Translations under genes and position numbers: made by a program | NCBI GenBank assembly: GCA_964483375.1 | Contig: CAZABJ010000005.1 | Coordinates: forward strand, 8,520 to 72,519 | Direction of reading: 5' to 3' | Length of the DNA stretch: 64,000 nucleotides | DNA from: JAUIEH01 sp964483375 | Lineage (GTDB): Bacteria; Pseudomonadota; Alphaproteobacteria; Caulobacterales; Maricaulaceae | Notes under the pieces: model-generated | The model's input: only the letters and a program-made list of their open reading frames with translations | The model's database searches: none | What the model was told of the DNA's origin: nothing | Shown: one piece after another, positions 35,577-44,129 of the stretch | Numbering within the stretch: the first letter of the stretch is position 1 | Layout: every line of letters starts with the position of its first letter

Positions 35577-36398
35577 TCAGCTCGATTTCAAGGCGTATAC
35601 GTGTTCTGGTCCCGGAAATCGACGGGCGCGCACTTCTTCAGCGTAGGCGCTCACCGCCTGATCGATGGCTCCGCGCATATCGGAGAAGCGTTTGACGAAT
35701 TTCGGGGTCCAATCGAACAACCCCAACATGTCGTGGGTGACAAGGATTTGTCCGTCGCACGCCGCAGACGCCCCGATGCCCACCGTCGGCGCCTTCACTT
35801 GAGCTGTGATTTCCCGTGCAAGGTCCTCCGCCACCCCTTCCACGACGATGGCGAAGGCGCCCGCCGCATCGGCGGCACGCGCATTGCGCAGAATGCCTTC
35901 GCGCTCAGCTTCGGTGCGGCCGCGCGCCTTAAACCCGCCCAATACGTTCGCCGCCTGCGGCCGCAGTCCCACATGCCCCATGGTGGGGATCCCGCGATCC
36001 ACAAGATAGGCGATAGTCTCTGAGGCGTAGTCGCCGCTTTCGATCTTCACCGCCTGGCACCCGGTCTCCGCCATCACGCGCGAGGCGTTGCGGAACCCGA
36101 CCGTGGGGCTTTCCTCATAAGAGCCGAAGGGCATGTCCACCACGACAAGCGCCCGCTGCGCGCTTCGCATCACCGCTTTGCCGTGAAGGATCATCATCTC
36201 CAGCGTGACACCCACCGTCGTCGGCAAGCCGTGCACGACCATGCCCACGCTGTCCCCAACCAGGATGAGGTCGCAATGCGGGTCCAACAGCGCCGCCGTC
36301 GGCGCGTCGTACGCGGTGAGGCACACTAGGGGTTCGGCGTTCTTCCGCGCGGTGATTTCCGGCGCAGTGATGCGTTTGAAACGAGTTTGGGCTGACAT
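35577..36398 (-). CDS. panB: 3-methyl-2-oxobutanoate hydroxymethyltransferase
   Basis: This 273-residue enzyme makes ketopantoate from alpha-ketoisovalerate and 5,10-methylene-tetrahydrofolate, for pantothenate and CoA. Landmarks are LVGDSVGMVVHGLPTTV, MPFGSYEESP and KIESGDY, with GHVGLRPQ in the catalytic region. I prefer the ATG at 36398 over a TTG seven codons upstream. panC is not in view. It lies about 80 bp from the yfgM-like gene on the same strand. Confidence 0.93.
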   Translation of the reverse strand: MSAQTRFKRITAPEITARKNAEPLVCLTAYDAPTAALLDPHCDLILVGDSVGMVVHGLPTTVGVTLEMMILHGKAVMRSAQRALVVVDMPFGSYEESPTVGFRNASRVMAETGCQAVKIESGDYASETIAYLVDRGIPTMGHVGLRPQAANVLGGFKARGRTEAEREGILRNARAADAAGAFAIVVEGVAEDLAREITAQVKAPTVGIGASAACDGQILVTHDMLGLFDWTPKFVKRFSDMRGAIDQAVSAYAEEVRARRFPGPEHVYALKSS

Positions 36399-36417
36399 GC
36401 GCTTACTGGCTCGCGAC

Positions 36418-36442
36418 AAGGGGCGGGTTTCCGCCGCCCCCT
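36418..36442 (-). terminator. Possible terminator after the ECF sigma operon
   Basis: Read on the minus strand, GGGGCGG and CCGCCCC form a 7-bp GC stem around a seven-base loop just after the anti-sigma-like gene. It is followed only by TTGT, so it may be a weak or Rho-assisted terminator before panB. Confidence 0.35.
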
Positions 36443-36467
36443 GTTCGTGCGGCCGCGCGAAGCGGCG

Positions 36468-36806
36468 TCAGGAGCGCTGCGGAAGAACGAAAGCGAGCGC
36501 GCCGACCATCACCGCCATGGCGAGCGCGGCCAACGTCTCAGGCTGAACATAAGTCAGAATCACCGCCGCGTCGCCCATCCAAGCCACCGCATCTTCGGAG
36601 ACGGCGAAATCTGCAAACACGCCCTCCAATTGCGTCCCGGCGATCGCGGTTCCCGACAGCCCGGCGCCGCCCACGAGCACCGTCCGCCGGCGGCCAGGGT
36701 TTGAAAGCCGCTTCTCGACTTTCTCAACAAAAGCGTCGTCCGGTTCAGGCTCAGCCTGGGCGAAGGCCGCAGCGAGCTTCGCGTCGAACGCGTCATCCGT
36801 CATCAT
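36468..36806 (-). CDS. Putative anti-sigma factor, small membrane protein
   Basis: This 112-residue protein has an acidic cytosolic N terminus (about 1-40), a hydrophobic helix (TVLVGGAGLSGTAIAG) and a C-terminal helix (LAALAMAVMVGALAFVL). It starts with ATG overlapping the sigma factor stop by one base (TGATG). Size, topology and coupling argue for a membrane anti-sigma factor. It contains no His or Cys, so it lacks the zinc-binding anti-sigma motif. No sequence family is recognised. Confidence 0.65.
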   Translation of the reverse strand: MMTDDAFDAKLAAAFAQAEPEPDDAFVEKVEKRLSNPGRRRTVLVGGAGLSGTAIAGTQLEGVFADFAVSEDAVAWMGDAAVILTYVQPETLAALAMAVMVGALAFVLPQRS

Positions 36807-37351
36807 CAGCCCGCCTCCTCGCTCACCAACAACGCCTTCATCTTCTCTCGCCCGCGATTGACATGGGACTTAACGGTCCCAAGCGGCATTCCCGTCGCCT
36901 CAGAGGCCTCCGAATGCGACATCCCGCAAGCGTAGCATAGCACGATGCAGGCGCGCTCGGGCTCAGAGAGCACTTTGAGCGCTCGGTCCAGGTCCATGGC
37001 GTCTCCGCGGTCCCAGTCGACAGAGCCCGCCGGCTCGGTCTCGGTTTCGACCTTGAAGCGCTCCATGGTGCGTTCCACCGACTTGCGCTTCCGCCGGGCC
37101 TGGAGAAACTCCGTATACGCGATCCGACACAGCCAGCCGCGGAAAGACCCCTCGCCCTTGAAGGACCCGATTTTCTCAAACGCGCGGATAAAGGCGTCCT
37201 GAGACAGGTCTTCGGCGAGCGCGCGATTGTTGGTCATGCGCGAGAGCATGCCGCGCACCACCGTTTGGTGCCGCCGCACCAACTCGCTGAAAGCCGCATG
37301 GTCTTTGGTGGCGATGACCAGAGCGGCGAGTTCGTTGTCGGAGACCGACAT
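36806..37351 (-). CDS. ECF-type sigma-70 family sigma factor
   Basis: This 181-residue protein has the two conserved sigma regions: sigma-2 (RALAEDLSQDAFIRAFEKI and FRGWLCRIAYTEFL) and sigma-4 (GMSHSEASEATGMPLGTVKS). Sigma regions 1 and 3 are absent, which defines the extracytoplasmic-function group. It probably directs a small envelope-stress regulon and is held by the downstream membrane protein. It lies 21 bases after the gene encoding a DUF6249-like membrane protein on the same strand. Confidence 0.92.
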   Translation of the reverse strand: MSVSDNELAALVIATKDHAAFSELVRRHQTVVRGMLSRMTNNRALAEDLSQDAFIRAFEKIGSFKGEGSFRGWLCRIAYTEFLQARRKRKSVERTMERFKVETETEPAGSVDWDRGDAMDLDRALKVLSEPERACIVLCYACGMSHSEASEATGMPLGTVKSHVNRGREKMKALLVSEEAG

Positions 37352-37372
37352 GGGCGCGTCCCGGGTTCTGGA

Positions 37373-37750
37373 TCAGTCGTCGCGGCCTCGCGTCACCAAC
37401 CAGAAGAACAAGAGCGCAAGTCCCACGAAGCCGGGGAACGCCGCTACGCCCAACATCGTCCAAAAGTGCTCATCGTCGTAGTCGACTTTCGCGCCGATGA
37501 AGCCCGCAACGACACACGCCGCGGCGATCGCGAGCCAGATGACGCCCCATTTGAGGTCGCCATGGCGATTGCGCCGCGGCACGCCCAACGCGCGGACGGT
37601 TTCCGGCGTCAGTTCTTGACCTTTTTCGATCGCCATTCGGATGGTCTCCAAAACAGCACGACGGTTCTTAGAAATATACGCTTGGATGATCCAAACGATC
37701 GCGACGATCGAGCCAAAGACCGTCAAGGGGGCCGTAAATTCAGGACCCAT
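37373..37750 (-). CDS. DUF6249-like small membrane protein upstream of the ECF sigma factor
   Basis: This 125-residue protein has three hydrophobic helices (about 8-25, 65-83, 95-118). Between the first two lies a cytosolic segment RAVLETIRMAIEKGQELTPE that resembles DUF6249 proteins. I prefer the ATG at 37750, which has GAGGGAG upstream. It is the promoter-proximal gene of the sigma/anti-sigma operon and may sense or transmit an envelope signal. The family call is moderate. Confidence 0.68.
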   Translation of the reverse strand: MGPEFTAPLTVFGSIVAIVWIIQAYISKNRRAVLETIRMAIEKGQELTPETVRALGVPRRNRHGDLKWGVIWLAIAAACVVAGFIGAKVDYDDEHFWTMLGVAAFPGFVGLALLFFWLVTRGRDD

Positions 37751-37847
37751 GGTTCGCTCCCTCTTCACCGCGCAGCGGCGTCTTACCTGCTATGATGCGA
37801 AGAAGATTGAGATTGGATGCACGGAGCGCGCATCGCAGTCGCCCGCC

Positions 37848-38357
37848 TCAGCGATCCTGGGCGATCCGCCCGGTTCCCTCGCCCTCAATGCGGACCGGAG
37901 CGCCGCCGAGAAAGCCCGCCGCGCCGCCCGTCTCGGGGGTCAGCGCCAATTCCGTCTCGCCGATGCGCCCGAACGCCATGCCTGCGCCTTGGGCTTGAAT
38001 AAACACGCGAGCGTCGCCCACCACGCCGTCCAAGCCGCCGGCGCTGCGCTGCAAGCTGACAGGATCCGCCCCTATGAAACCGGTGATCAGCCCTTGGGCG
38101 TCTTCCAGCAAACTCACGGCGCGTTCTCCCGCGACCCCTGACATCGCGCCGCTGGACGGATCGCGATGGACCACGCTGGGGCCGAAGAAGAGCAAGACCG
38201 CTTCCAGGGGATCGGCGGCGACTGATGCGGGGCGGGCCGCCTCGACGCGCGCGTCGGCGGGAGGCGCAGAGGGATGAACATCGCGGAATACGAATGGCGG
38301 CGCCGGCGCCGCTGCGTCGCCGGCCAGCAATGCAATGACAACGCTCGCTGCAAGCAT
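37848..38357 (-). CDS. Exported protein of unknown function
   Basis: This 169-residue protein starts with a signal-like segment (MLAASVVIALLAGDAAAPAP). The mature part has hydrophobic strand-like stretches rich in Gly and Ala, including GAMSGVAGERAVSLLEDAQG and GAPVRIEGEGTGRIA. No cysteines and no family are recognised. The ATG at 38357 follows GGAGAGCGG. It lies downstream of the porin-like gene on the same strand but beyond a strong terminator, so it is probably a separate transcript. Confidence 0.6.
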   Translation of the reverse strand: MLAASVVIALLAGDAAAPAPPFVFRDVHPSAPPADARVEAARPASVAADPLEAVLLFFGPSVVHRDPSSGAMSGVAGERAVSLLEDAQGLITGFIGADPVSLQRSAGGLDGVVGDARVFIQAQGAGMAFGRIGETELALTPETGGAAGFLGGAPVRIEGEGTGRIAQDR

Positions 38358-38443
38358 GTCCGCTCTCCGCTCATCCAAGTCTCGGAATAGTGCCGAAGGT
38401 AAGAAACGAAGGCGAGCGCGTTCCCCTGCTGGGAGAAGCCCTA

Positions 38444-38478
38444 CAACACAAAAGGCCGCCGGGTCGCCCCGACGGCCT
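38444..38478 (-). terminator. Strong intrinsic terminator after the beta-barrel protein gene
   Basis: On the minus strand an 11-bp stem, AGGCCGTCGGG with CCCGGCGGCCT, closes a GCGA tetraloop and is followed by TTTTGTGTT. It lies 24 bases after the stop of the outer-membrane protein gene. This is a textbook Rho-independent terminator, with one G-T pair in the stem. Confidence 0.85.
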
Positions 38479-38501
38479 CTGTGCAGTCAAACCGACCCGT
38501 C

Positions 38502-39293
38502 TTAGCGGATAAAGGTCGGGATGATGTCGCGGGCGCCTTCGCGCGACGCGCCGCGGCGGTCGCGATCGATGACCGTGCCGGTGGTGAAGTTCCACGTCGC
38601 GGTGGCCATGATCTGGAACGCGTCAGCGTCCAGATCGTCGATTTCGTCGTAGGACAGCTCGAGACCGAGGGTCACCGGGACTTCGCGGAAGCCGTAACGG
38701 CCGCGCACGCGCAGCTCGTAGTAGTCCACTTCGTCCAGGCCATCGATGTCGATTTGGCCGATGGTGGCGCCGCCGTCGATGGCGATGTTTTCGTTGACGT
38801 AGTAGGTCACGTCGCCGGAGATGCCGTAGACGTCCACGTCGGCTTCATCAGCGGTGTAGTAGGCCACGCCGACGCCGAAGCCCCAGGGGCCGTTGCGCAG
38901 GTCGCCTTCGATGCCGCCGCCATACAGCGTATCGTCAAGGACGTCGCCTTCGTGGATGACGCCGACATGGCCGCCGATCGCGTAGCGGTCAGCGTCATTG
39001 TAGAACACGTGCGCTTGACCGCGGAGGATGCTCGGCTCGTCGCCCAGATCGTCGCTGTCGATGTATTCGTAAGAGGCGTCGCCCTGCCAGGACCACAGCG
39101 AGGCGCCGAAGGAGCCGGCCACCCGGCCTTCGATGGCCAAGTGCGTGGCGTCGGCGTCGAAGGAGCCGACTTCGATGTCGGAATAGCCGATCGTGCCGGT
39201 GACTTCGCCGCTCAGGAGCGTCTGCGCTTGAGCGCCGCTGGCGAAAGCAAGCGCGGCCGCCGCAGCGGTCGCATAAACCCAACGCTTTTTCAT
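38502..39293 (-). CDS. Outer-membrane beta-barrel (porin-like) protein
   Basis: This 263-residue protein has a signal peptide (MKKRWVYATAAAAALAFASG, cleaved near AQAQ). Alternating strands follow, rich in Gly, Tyr and Asp (GFGVGVAYYTADEADVDVYG, SWQGDASYEYIDSDDLG). The count suggests a barrel of about 12 strands. A small-barrel porin or surface protein is likely; the last residues (IIPTFIR) do not have the usual terminal aromatic. GAGAGGG precedes the ATG. TTGACA occurs in the AT-rich upstream region at 39461-39466 and may be a -35 element. Confidence 0.8.
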   Translation of the reverse strand: MKKRWVYATAAAAALAFASGAQAQTLLSGEVTGTIGYSDIEVGSFDADATHLAIEGRVAGSFGASLWSWQGDASYEYIDSDDLGDEPSILRGQAHVFYNDADRYAIGGHVGVIHEGDVLDDTLYGGGIEGDLRNGPWGFGVGVAYYTADEADVDVYGISGDVTYYVNENIAIDGGATIGQIDIDGLDEVDYYELRVRGRYGFREVPVTLGLELSYDEIDDLDADAFQIMATATWNFTTGTVIDRDRRGASREGARDIIPTFIR

Positions 39294-39520
39294 TGTCGTT
39301 ACCCTCTCGATATACGAGCCAAATCGGGGTCGCACCCCCACCCATTCACGGTCGGACGCCTCAACAAGCGCCTCCGTCAGACGCGTAAGTACGGAGTCGC
39401 TTAAGCAGAATCAAAGCGGATTCCCCATAATTTCACTTCAGTTTTTGGGTACTGTGACGCTGTCAACACGATAAGAGGCGCCCGTTACCGGGCGACCTTT
39501 GGAAATTCACCTGTGTGGTG

Positions 39521-40219
39521 CTAGTGCAACGTCCGTTGGTCTTCACCGGGGAATGGCGCGGGCTGGTACGACCCGCTGTCGGCGTCCCACGCAAAGCTGG
39601 CCCCGGGCAGCGCGTCGAGGAGGTCGACGAACCGGTCGTCGCGATCAAGGAGTTCGCCCAGCGACACGCGCAAGACCGCATAGCCGTCCGGCACGTCGGG
39701 GTTCGGCTCGCCGGCCGCGCGCATCCGCCACCCGCTGTCCCTGCGGTCGGGGTCCGCATGGTCCACCGGCGTCAGCCGATGCAGGAGCCCCGGCGCCGAA
39801 CGCCCCTCCGCAACCGAAGCCGTGGCCAGGCAGGCGGCGCGATAGCGTTCCGTCTGATCGCCTTCGGGATCTTCGCGCACCGTTCGCAGCACGTTTTCGA
39901 AACAGAATGCGATGGCGTCGCCCCGCTTCAGCCCTTGCGCGCGCTGCGGAGCGTTGCGCAAGACCCCCCGGCATCCCGATGCGGCGGCGCCGGCCACTTC
40001 GACCCAAAGCCGCTCGAAGTCACAGGATGAGGCGTCCTCAAACCCCGCGTGGAAGCCGAGCTGCACCAAGTCGCCGGGCTTGATCGCCATAAGGCAGGCG
40101 CGCGACGGCCGATACTCCGTGTAGGGGCTCAACCCGTCTACGCTTGCAAGCCGCCAACGTGGCTGCGGCTGCGTGCGCGACGCGACCCGGCTGAGCCACG
40201 AACTGATACCCAAAACCAC
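39521..40219 (-). CDS. DUF2314/DUF2185 (Imm33)-like protein
   Basis: This 232-residue soluble protein has two recognisable halves. The N-terminal half (about 35-115) resembles DUF2314: GDLVQLGFHAG, CDFERLWVEV, GVLRNAP and GDAIAFCFENV. The C-terminal half (about 145-220) resembles the DUF2185/Imm33 immunity fold: DSGWRMRAAGEPNPDVPDGY, AVLRVSLGELL and DRFVDLLDALPGASFAWD. No toxin gene is adjacent. The GTG start follows GGAGAGG. It could be an orphan immunity protein or a domesticated regulator. The fold match is by eye. Confidence 0.7.
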   Translation of the reverse strand: MVLGISSWLSRVASRTQPQPRWRLASVDGLSPYTEYRPSRACLMAIKPGDLVQLGFHAGFEDASSCDFERLWVEVAGAAASGCRGVLRNAPQRAQGLKRGDAIAFCFENVLRTVREDPEGDQTERYRAACLATASVAEGRSAPGLLHRLTPVDHADPDRRDSGWRMRAAGEPNPDVPDGYAVLRVSLGELLDRDDRFVDLLDALPGASFAWDADSGSYQPAPFPGEDQRTLH

Positions 40220-40307
40220 CTCCCGCGCCTCTCCCCAGGACGCCTACAGGAGGAGTTTTACCCAAGACTTTCGGGCTCCTGGCCCAAAATCCCCAAGGCT
40301 TGGGCCC

Positions 40308-40865
40308 CTAACCAACCACCGCCACGCCGAAAAGGACGGGGTGTAGCCAATAAGCGACGGCGAGATAGGCGACCGCGCCGACACCGACCGCAGCGACGTC
40401 GCCCAAAAGCCCCGGCGTCGCGCCCGAAGCGCCTTGATCGCCTCTGCGCTTTGCGGCGATGCGCGCCAAGACGGCATAAGCCAAGAACCCGGCGAACACC
40501 GTGATCGAACGCCACTCCCCATTGGAAACCAGATGGGCGAACGCCCAAACCTTCACCCCGGCGAGCATGGGATGCTTGGCGTACTTTTTAATCCGACCGG
40601 CCGGCAGATAAGCCGCCGCCAAGAGAATGAAGCTCGGCAGCATAAGCGCGAGGGTCACATGCCGCGCCCAGACGGGCGGGGTCCACGCCACGCCGAGGGC
40701 CGACGCCTGCCCCCAACCCAAAACGATTAAGACGACGCCCGCCAGCGACAACGCGGTCACGGACAGTTTCCGCACCGGGCCCGCCGCCATCTGAGACGCG
40801 GCGGGCGTAAGCAAAAATCCATGGGCGCCGAAAAAGAGCCCCAAACCAAGCCCGAACAAAATCAT
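40308..40865 (-). CDS. NnrU-family integral membrane protein
   Basis: This 185-residue protein has six hydrophobic helices and the NnrU signatures FFGAHG near the start and KKYAKHPMLAGVKVWAFAHL in the middle. The family was named from nitric-oxide reduction clusters and is also related to isoprenoid-type methyltransferases such as MddA, by the HPxxxG motif. No denitrification gene is in view, so the role is uncertain. It lies 90 bp downstream of guaA on the same strand. Confidence 0.87.
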   Translation of the reverse strand: MILFGLGLGLFFGAHGFLLTPAASQMAAGPVRKLSVTALSLAGVVLIVLGWGQASALGVAWTPPVWARHVTLALMLPSFILLAAAYLPAGRIKKYAKHPMLAGVKVWAFAHLVSNGEWRSITVFAGFLAYAVLARIAAKRRGDQGASGATPGLLGDVAAVGVGAVAYLAVAYWLHPVLFGVAVVG

Positions 40866-40959
40866 CCGCCGATTTCCCTCACCTTACGATCCGCGCCCCT
40901 CGCCAAGTTCCCGCCGGCGAAGCTTAGACCCGCCAATCCGCGGGCGTGTCCTGACGCGC

Positions 40960-42522
40960 TTATTCCCACTCTATCGTGCCTGGCGGTTTGGAGGTGACGT
41001 CGTAGACCACGCGGTTCACGCCGGCGACTTCGTTGATGATGCGCGTGGCCACGCGGCCCAGGAAGTCGTGGTCGAACGGAAAATAGTCCGCGGTCATGCC
41101 GTCTGAGGACGTCACCGCGCGCAGGGCGAGCACATTGTCGTAGGTCCGCGCGTCGCCCATCACCCCGACGGTCTTAACCGGCAGAAGCACCGCGAAGGCC
41201 TGCCAAATGTCGTCATAAAGCCCGGCGGCGCGAATTTCTTCGAGATAGATGGCGTCGGCCTTTTGCAATAACGCCACCCGTTCGGCGTCGACGGCGCCGG
41301 GGATCCGGATGCCGAGCCCAGGCCCTGGAAAGGGATGACGCGCCACAAACGCCTCGGGCAGCCCCAACTCACGGCCAAGCGCGCGCACTTCATCCTTGAA
41401 GAGTTCTCTCAGCGGTTCGACGAGTTTGAGGTTCATCCGCTCGGGCAGCCCGCCCACATTATGGTGAGACTTGATCGTGACCGACGGTCCGCCGTCAAAG
41501 GAGACGCTTTCGATCACGTCGGGATAGAGCGTTCCCTGCGCGAGAAAGTCCGCCCCGCCGGTTTTCTCCGCCTCGGCCTCAAAAATGTCGATGAACGCCC
41601 CGCCGATGATTTTGCGCTTGGCTTCGGGGTCCCCAACGCCAGCAAGCTTGCTCAGAAAGGTCTCGCCTGCGTCGACATGGATGAGCGGTATGTTGTAGTG
41701 CCCACGAAAGAGGGTCACGACCTCTTCCGCCTCGCCCAAGCGCATTAGCCCCGTGTCGACGAACACGCAGGTGAGCTGGTCCCCGATCGCCTCGTGGATC
41801 AACACCGCGGCGACGGCGGAATCGACCCCGCCCGACAGCCCGCAAATCACGCGTCCCTGCCCGACTTGCCGCCGAATGCGGTCGACCGCTTCGGCCCGGA
41901 ACGCCGCCATCGTCCAATCGCCCGACAACCCCGCCACGCCATGAGTGAAGTTTCGCAGCATCGCCGCGCCGCGCGGCGTGTGGACCACCTCGGGGTGGAA
42001 CTGGACGCCGTAAAAGCGGCGCGCGGGATCTTCGATGGCGGCGAAGGGGGCGCCGGAGGATGTTGCGATCGCCCGAAACCCCTCGGGCAAGGCATGCACA
42101 CGATCGCCATGCGACATCCAAACCCGTTCATGGGTTCCGACCGGACCGAACCCCTCGAACAAGGCGCTTTCCTCGACGATTTCGATATCGGCGCGGCCGA
42201 ATTCGCGGTCTTTCGCTGCTTCAACCGCCCCGCCGAGCTGCGCGCACATCAGCTGTTCGCCATAGCAAATGCCTAAGACGGGCACGCCCAGCCGAAACAC
42301 ATCCGCATCAGCCTGCGGGCTTTCCGCGCCGGTCACGCTCGCCGGGCCGCCCGAAAGAATCACGGCCTTGGGCGAAAAGGCCGCCAAAAACGCGCCGTCA
42401 ACGCGATTAAAGGGATGGATTTCGCAGTAAATGCCGCTCTCGCGCACGCGTCGCGCGATGAGCTGCGTCACTTGAGAACCAAAGTCGATGATAAGGACGC
42501 GGTCGTGGTGCGGTTCGGTCAT
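40960..42522 (-). CDS. guaA: GMP synthase (glutamine-hydrolysing)
   Basis: This 520-residue enzyme converts XMP to GMP with glutamine and ATP. The N-terminal class I amidotransferase has C86 in LGICYGEQLM and the HPEVVHTPRG triad segment. The synthetase domain has the PP-loop GLSGGVDSA and the C-terminal dimerisation domain ends KPPGTIEWE, the canonical ending. It lies 45 bp downstream of rsmB, with guaB about 2.3 kb upstream on the same strand. Confidence 0.96.
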   Translation of the reverse strand: MTEPHHDRVLIIDFGSQVTQLIARRVRESGIYCEIHPFNRVDGAFLAAFSPKAVILSGGPASVTGAESPQADADVFRLGVPVLGICYGEQLMCAQLGGAVEAAKDREFGRADIEIVEESALFEGFGPVGTHERVWMSHGDRVHALPEGFRAIATSSGAPFAAIEDPARRFYGVQFHPEVVHTPRGAAMLRNFTHGVAGLSGDWTMAAFRAEAVDRIRRQVGQGRVICGLSGGVDSAVAAVLIHEAIGDQLTCVFVDTGLMRLGEAEEVVTLFRGHYNIPLIHVDAGETFLSKLAGVGDPEAKRKIIGGAFIDIFEAEAEKTGGADFLAQGTLYPDVIESVSFDGGPSVTIKSHHNVGGLPERMNLKLVEPLRELFKDEVRALGRELGLPEAFVARHPFPGPGLGIRIPGAVDAERVALLQKADAIYLEEIRAAGLYDDIWQAFAVLLPVKTVGVMGDARTYDNVLALRAVTSSDGMTADYFPFDHDFLGRVATRIINEVAGVNRVVYDVTSKPPGTIEWE

Positions 42523-42567
42523 AGGACCGCTTATCCTCGGCGGGAGGATTCGTCCAGCGCGGGCGCG

Positions 42568-43881
42568 CTACTCGCCTCGCTTCAACACGCTGATGAAAAA
42601 CCCGTCAGTTCCCGCTATGCGGGGCGTCAATCTCAACGCGCCGTCACCCGCGCCGCAGGGGCGCAGCGCCTCAAGACCTTCCGGCCGCAACAACCCGCTC
42701 GCCCGCACCGCGCTTAATGCCGAGGCGGGCGCGAAGTCCTTATGGCTCGCGCGAAACGCGGCCAGCCGGTCCTCGTTTTCCTCCGCGAATACCGAGCATG
42801 TGACATAGACGAGCCGTCCCCCAGGGCGCACATAGCCGGCGGCCTCGCGCAAGACGGCGTCCTGCTCCTCTTGCCGGCGCGCGAATTGCCCCTCGCGCAA
42901 GCGCCATTTGGCGTCAGGCTGACGGCGCCAAACCCCTGAGCCCGTGCAGGGCGCGTCCACGAACACGACGTCCAGTTTTTCCGCAAGGTCGCTCAGCGGG
43001 GCTTCCCCGCGCGGTTCTCGCAGCTGCAAATTGCGCAAGCCCGCCCGCTGCGCGCGGTGGACGGTCGCCATCAGCCGCCGCGCATCAGAATCATAGGCGT
43101 AGATTTGGCCGGAATTCGCCATCAGTGCGGCGAGCGCCAACGTCTTGCCGCCGCCGCCAGCGCAAAAATCCAAGACTTGCGCGCCGTTCAAATCGCCCGC
43201 AGCGGCGGCGGCGATTTGCGAGCCTAGGTCCTGGACCTCCACCCACCCCTTGGAAAACGCCGGAATGGTCTGCACCGAGCCGGGACGGTCCGCGGCATCC
43301 GGCGCGGCCACCCGCGCGGCGGTTTCAATCCAAGCCGAGGGCTCCGCGCCGATCGCGGCGATCGCCTTATACCCCCGTTCCGCCTCCACTTTCAGCGTGT
43401 TCACGCGCAAATCGACAGGCGCGCGGACACTCAGCGCCGCGCCTTCTGAAGCGCGGTCCTCCCCAAATACCCGGGCCATCGCCGGGTCCAGCCAGTCCGG
43501 ATAGTCCCCGCGAACGGGGTCGGGGGCTTCGCTTAACGGCACAGGCGCGCTGAGACGCTGCTCCTCGCTTGGGGTAAGGGCGCCGGGACCGTGCGGCCCT
43601 TCCGCGGCGGCTTCGCTTATGCGCGCCGGCGCCCAGCCCCACACATGGCCAAGCACCCCAATCGCGAGCCCGCGCGGCGCGTCATCCTGCATCATCCATC
43701 CCACCGATCGGCGACGACGCAGCGCGTCCATCACCAATCCGGAGATCCACGCCCGGTCCTTTGACCCAGCGATACGATTGGCCTGCCCCCACTCTTTCAG
43801 AGCCAATTTGGCGGGTCGCCGGTCGGAGAGAACGGCGCTGAGAACCTCAATAGCGGCGGAGATGCGGCCCGGATCGCGCAT
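42568..43881 (-). CDS. RsmB-family RNA (cytosine-5) methyltransferase
   Basis: This 437-residue protein has an N-terminal NusB-like domain and a C-terminal SAM-dependent methyltransferase. It carries both catalytic cysteines: VDAPCTGSGVWRR and YVTCSVFAEENE. The SAM motif is VLDFCAGGGGKTLALAA. RsmB methylates 16S rRNA C967, but some relatives act on other RNA sites, so the symbol is withheld. The ATG at 43881 follows GGGAG, and a TTG five codons upstream is less likely. It precedes guaA, as is common in Caulobacter relatives. Confidence 0.9.
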   Translation of the reverse strand: MRDPGRISAAIEVLSAVLSDRRPAKLALKEWGQANRIAGSKDRAWISGLVMDALRRRRSVGWMMQDDAPRGLAIGVLGHVWGWAPARISEAAAEGPHGPGALTPSEEQRLSAPVPLSEAPDPVRGDYPDWLDPAMARVFGEDRASEGAALSVRAPVDLRVNTLKVEAERGYKAIAAIGAEPSAWIETAARVAAPDAADRPGSVQTIPAFSKGWVEVQDLGSQIAAAAAGDLNGAQVLDFCAGGGGKTLALAALMANSGQIYAYDSDARRLMATVHRAQRAGLRNLQLREPRGEAPLSDLAEKLDVVFVDAPCTGSGVWRRQPDAKWRLREGQFARRQEEQDAVLREAAGYVRPGGRLVYVTCSVFAEENEDRLAAFRASHKDFAPASALSAVRASGLLRPEGLEALRPCGAGDGALRLTPRIAGTDGFFISVLKRGE

Positions 43882-44129
43882 GCGAACGGCTCCCAAAAAG
43901 CGGAGCGCGGGGTCTCACACGGGGCGAGGCCGATGGCAAGCCAGCTTTTCCATCCCGGGCTCGGTTCCGCTCGACCCCGACGCCCAGCGTCTTGGCGCGG
44001 CTGGCGCACGGTTTTGAGGGGGCGCGAAGTGGCCGCGCGCCGGCTCTTTCAGGCCTTTGGGATTGAAACTCGGCCGTGCGGAATCGCCAGCGTCATCCAA
44101 TACGCCGAGCCGCGCCAAGAACGACGGGC

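Noticed and set aside
38481..39404. Val/Asp-rich open frame antisense to the porin-like gene
   Set aside because: It is the mirror of an Asp/Tyr-rich barrel protein with signal peptide and terminator; no independent support.
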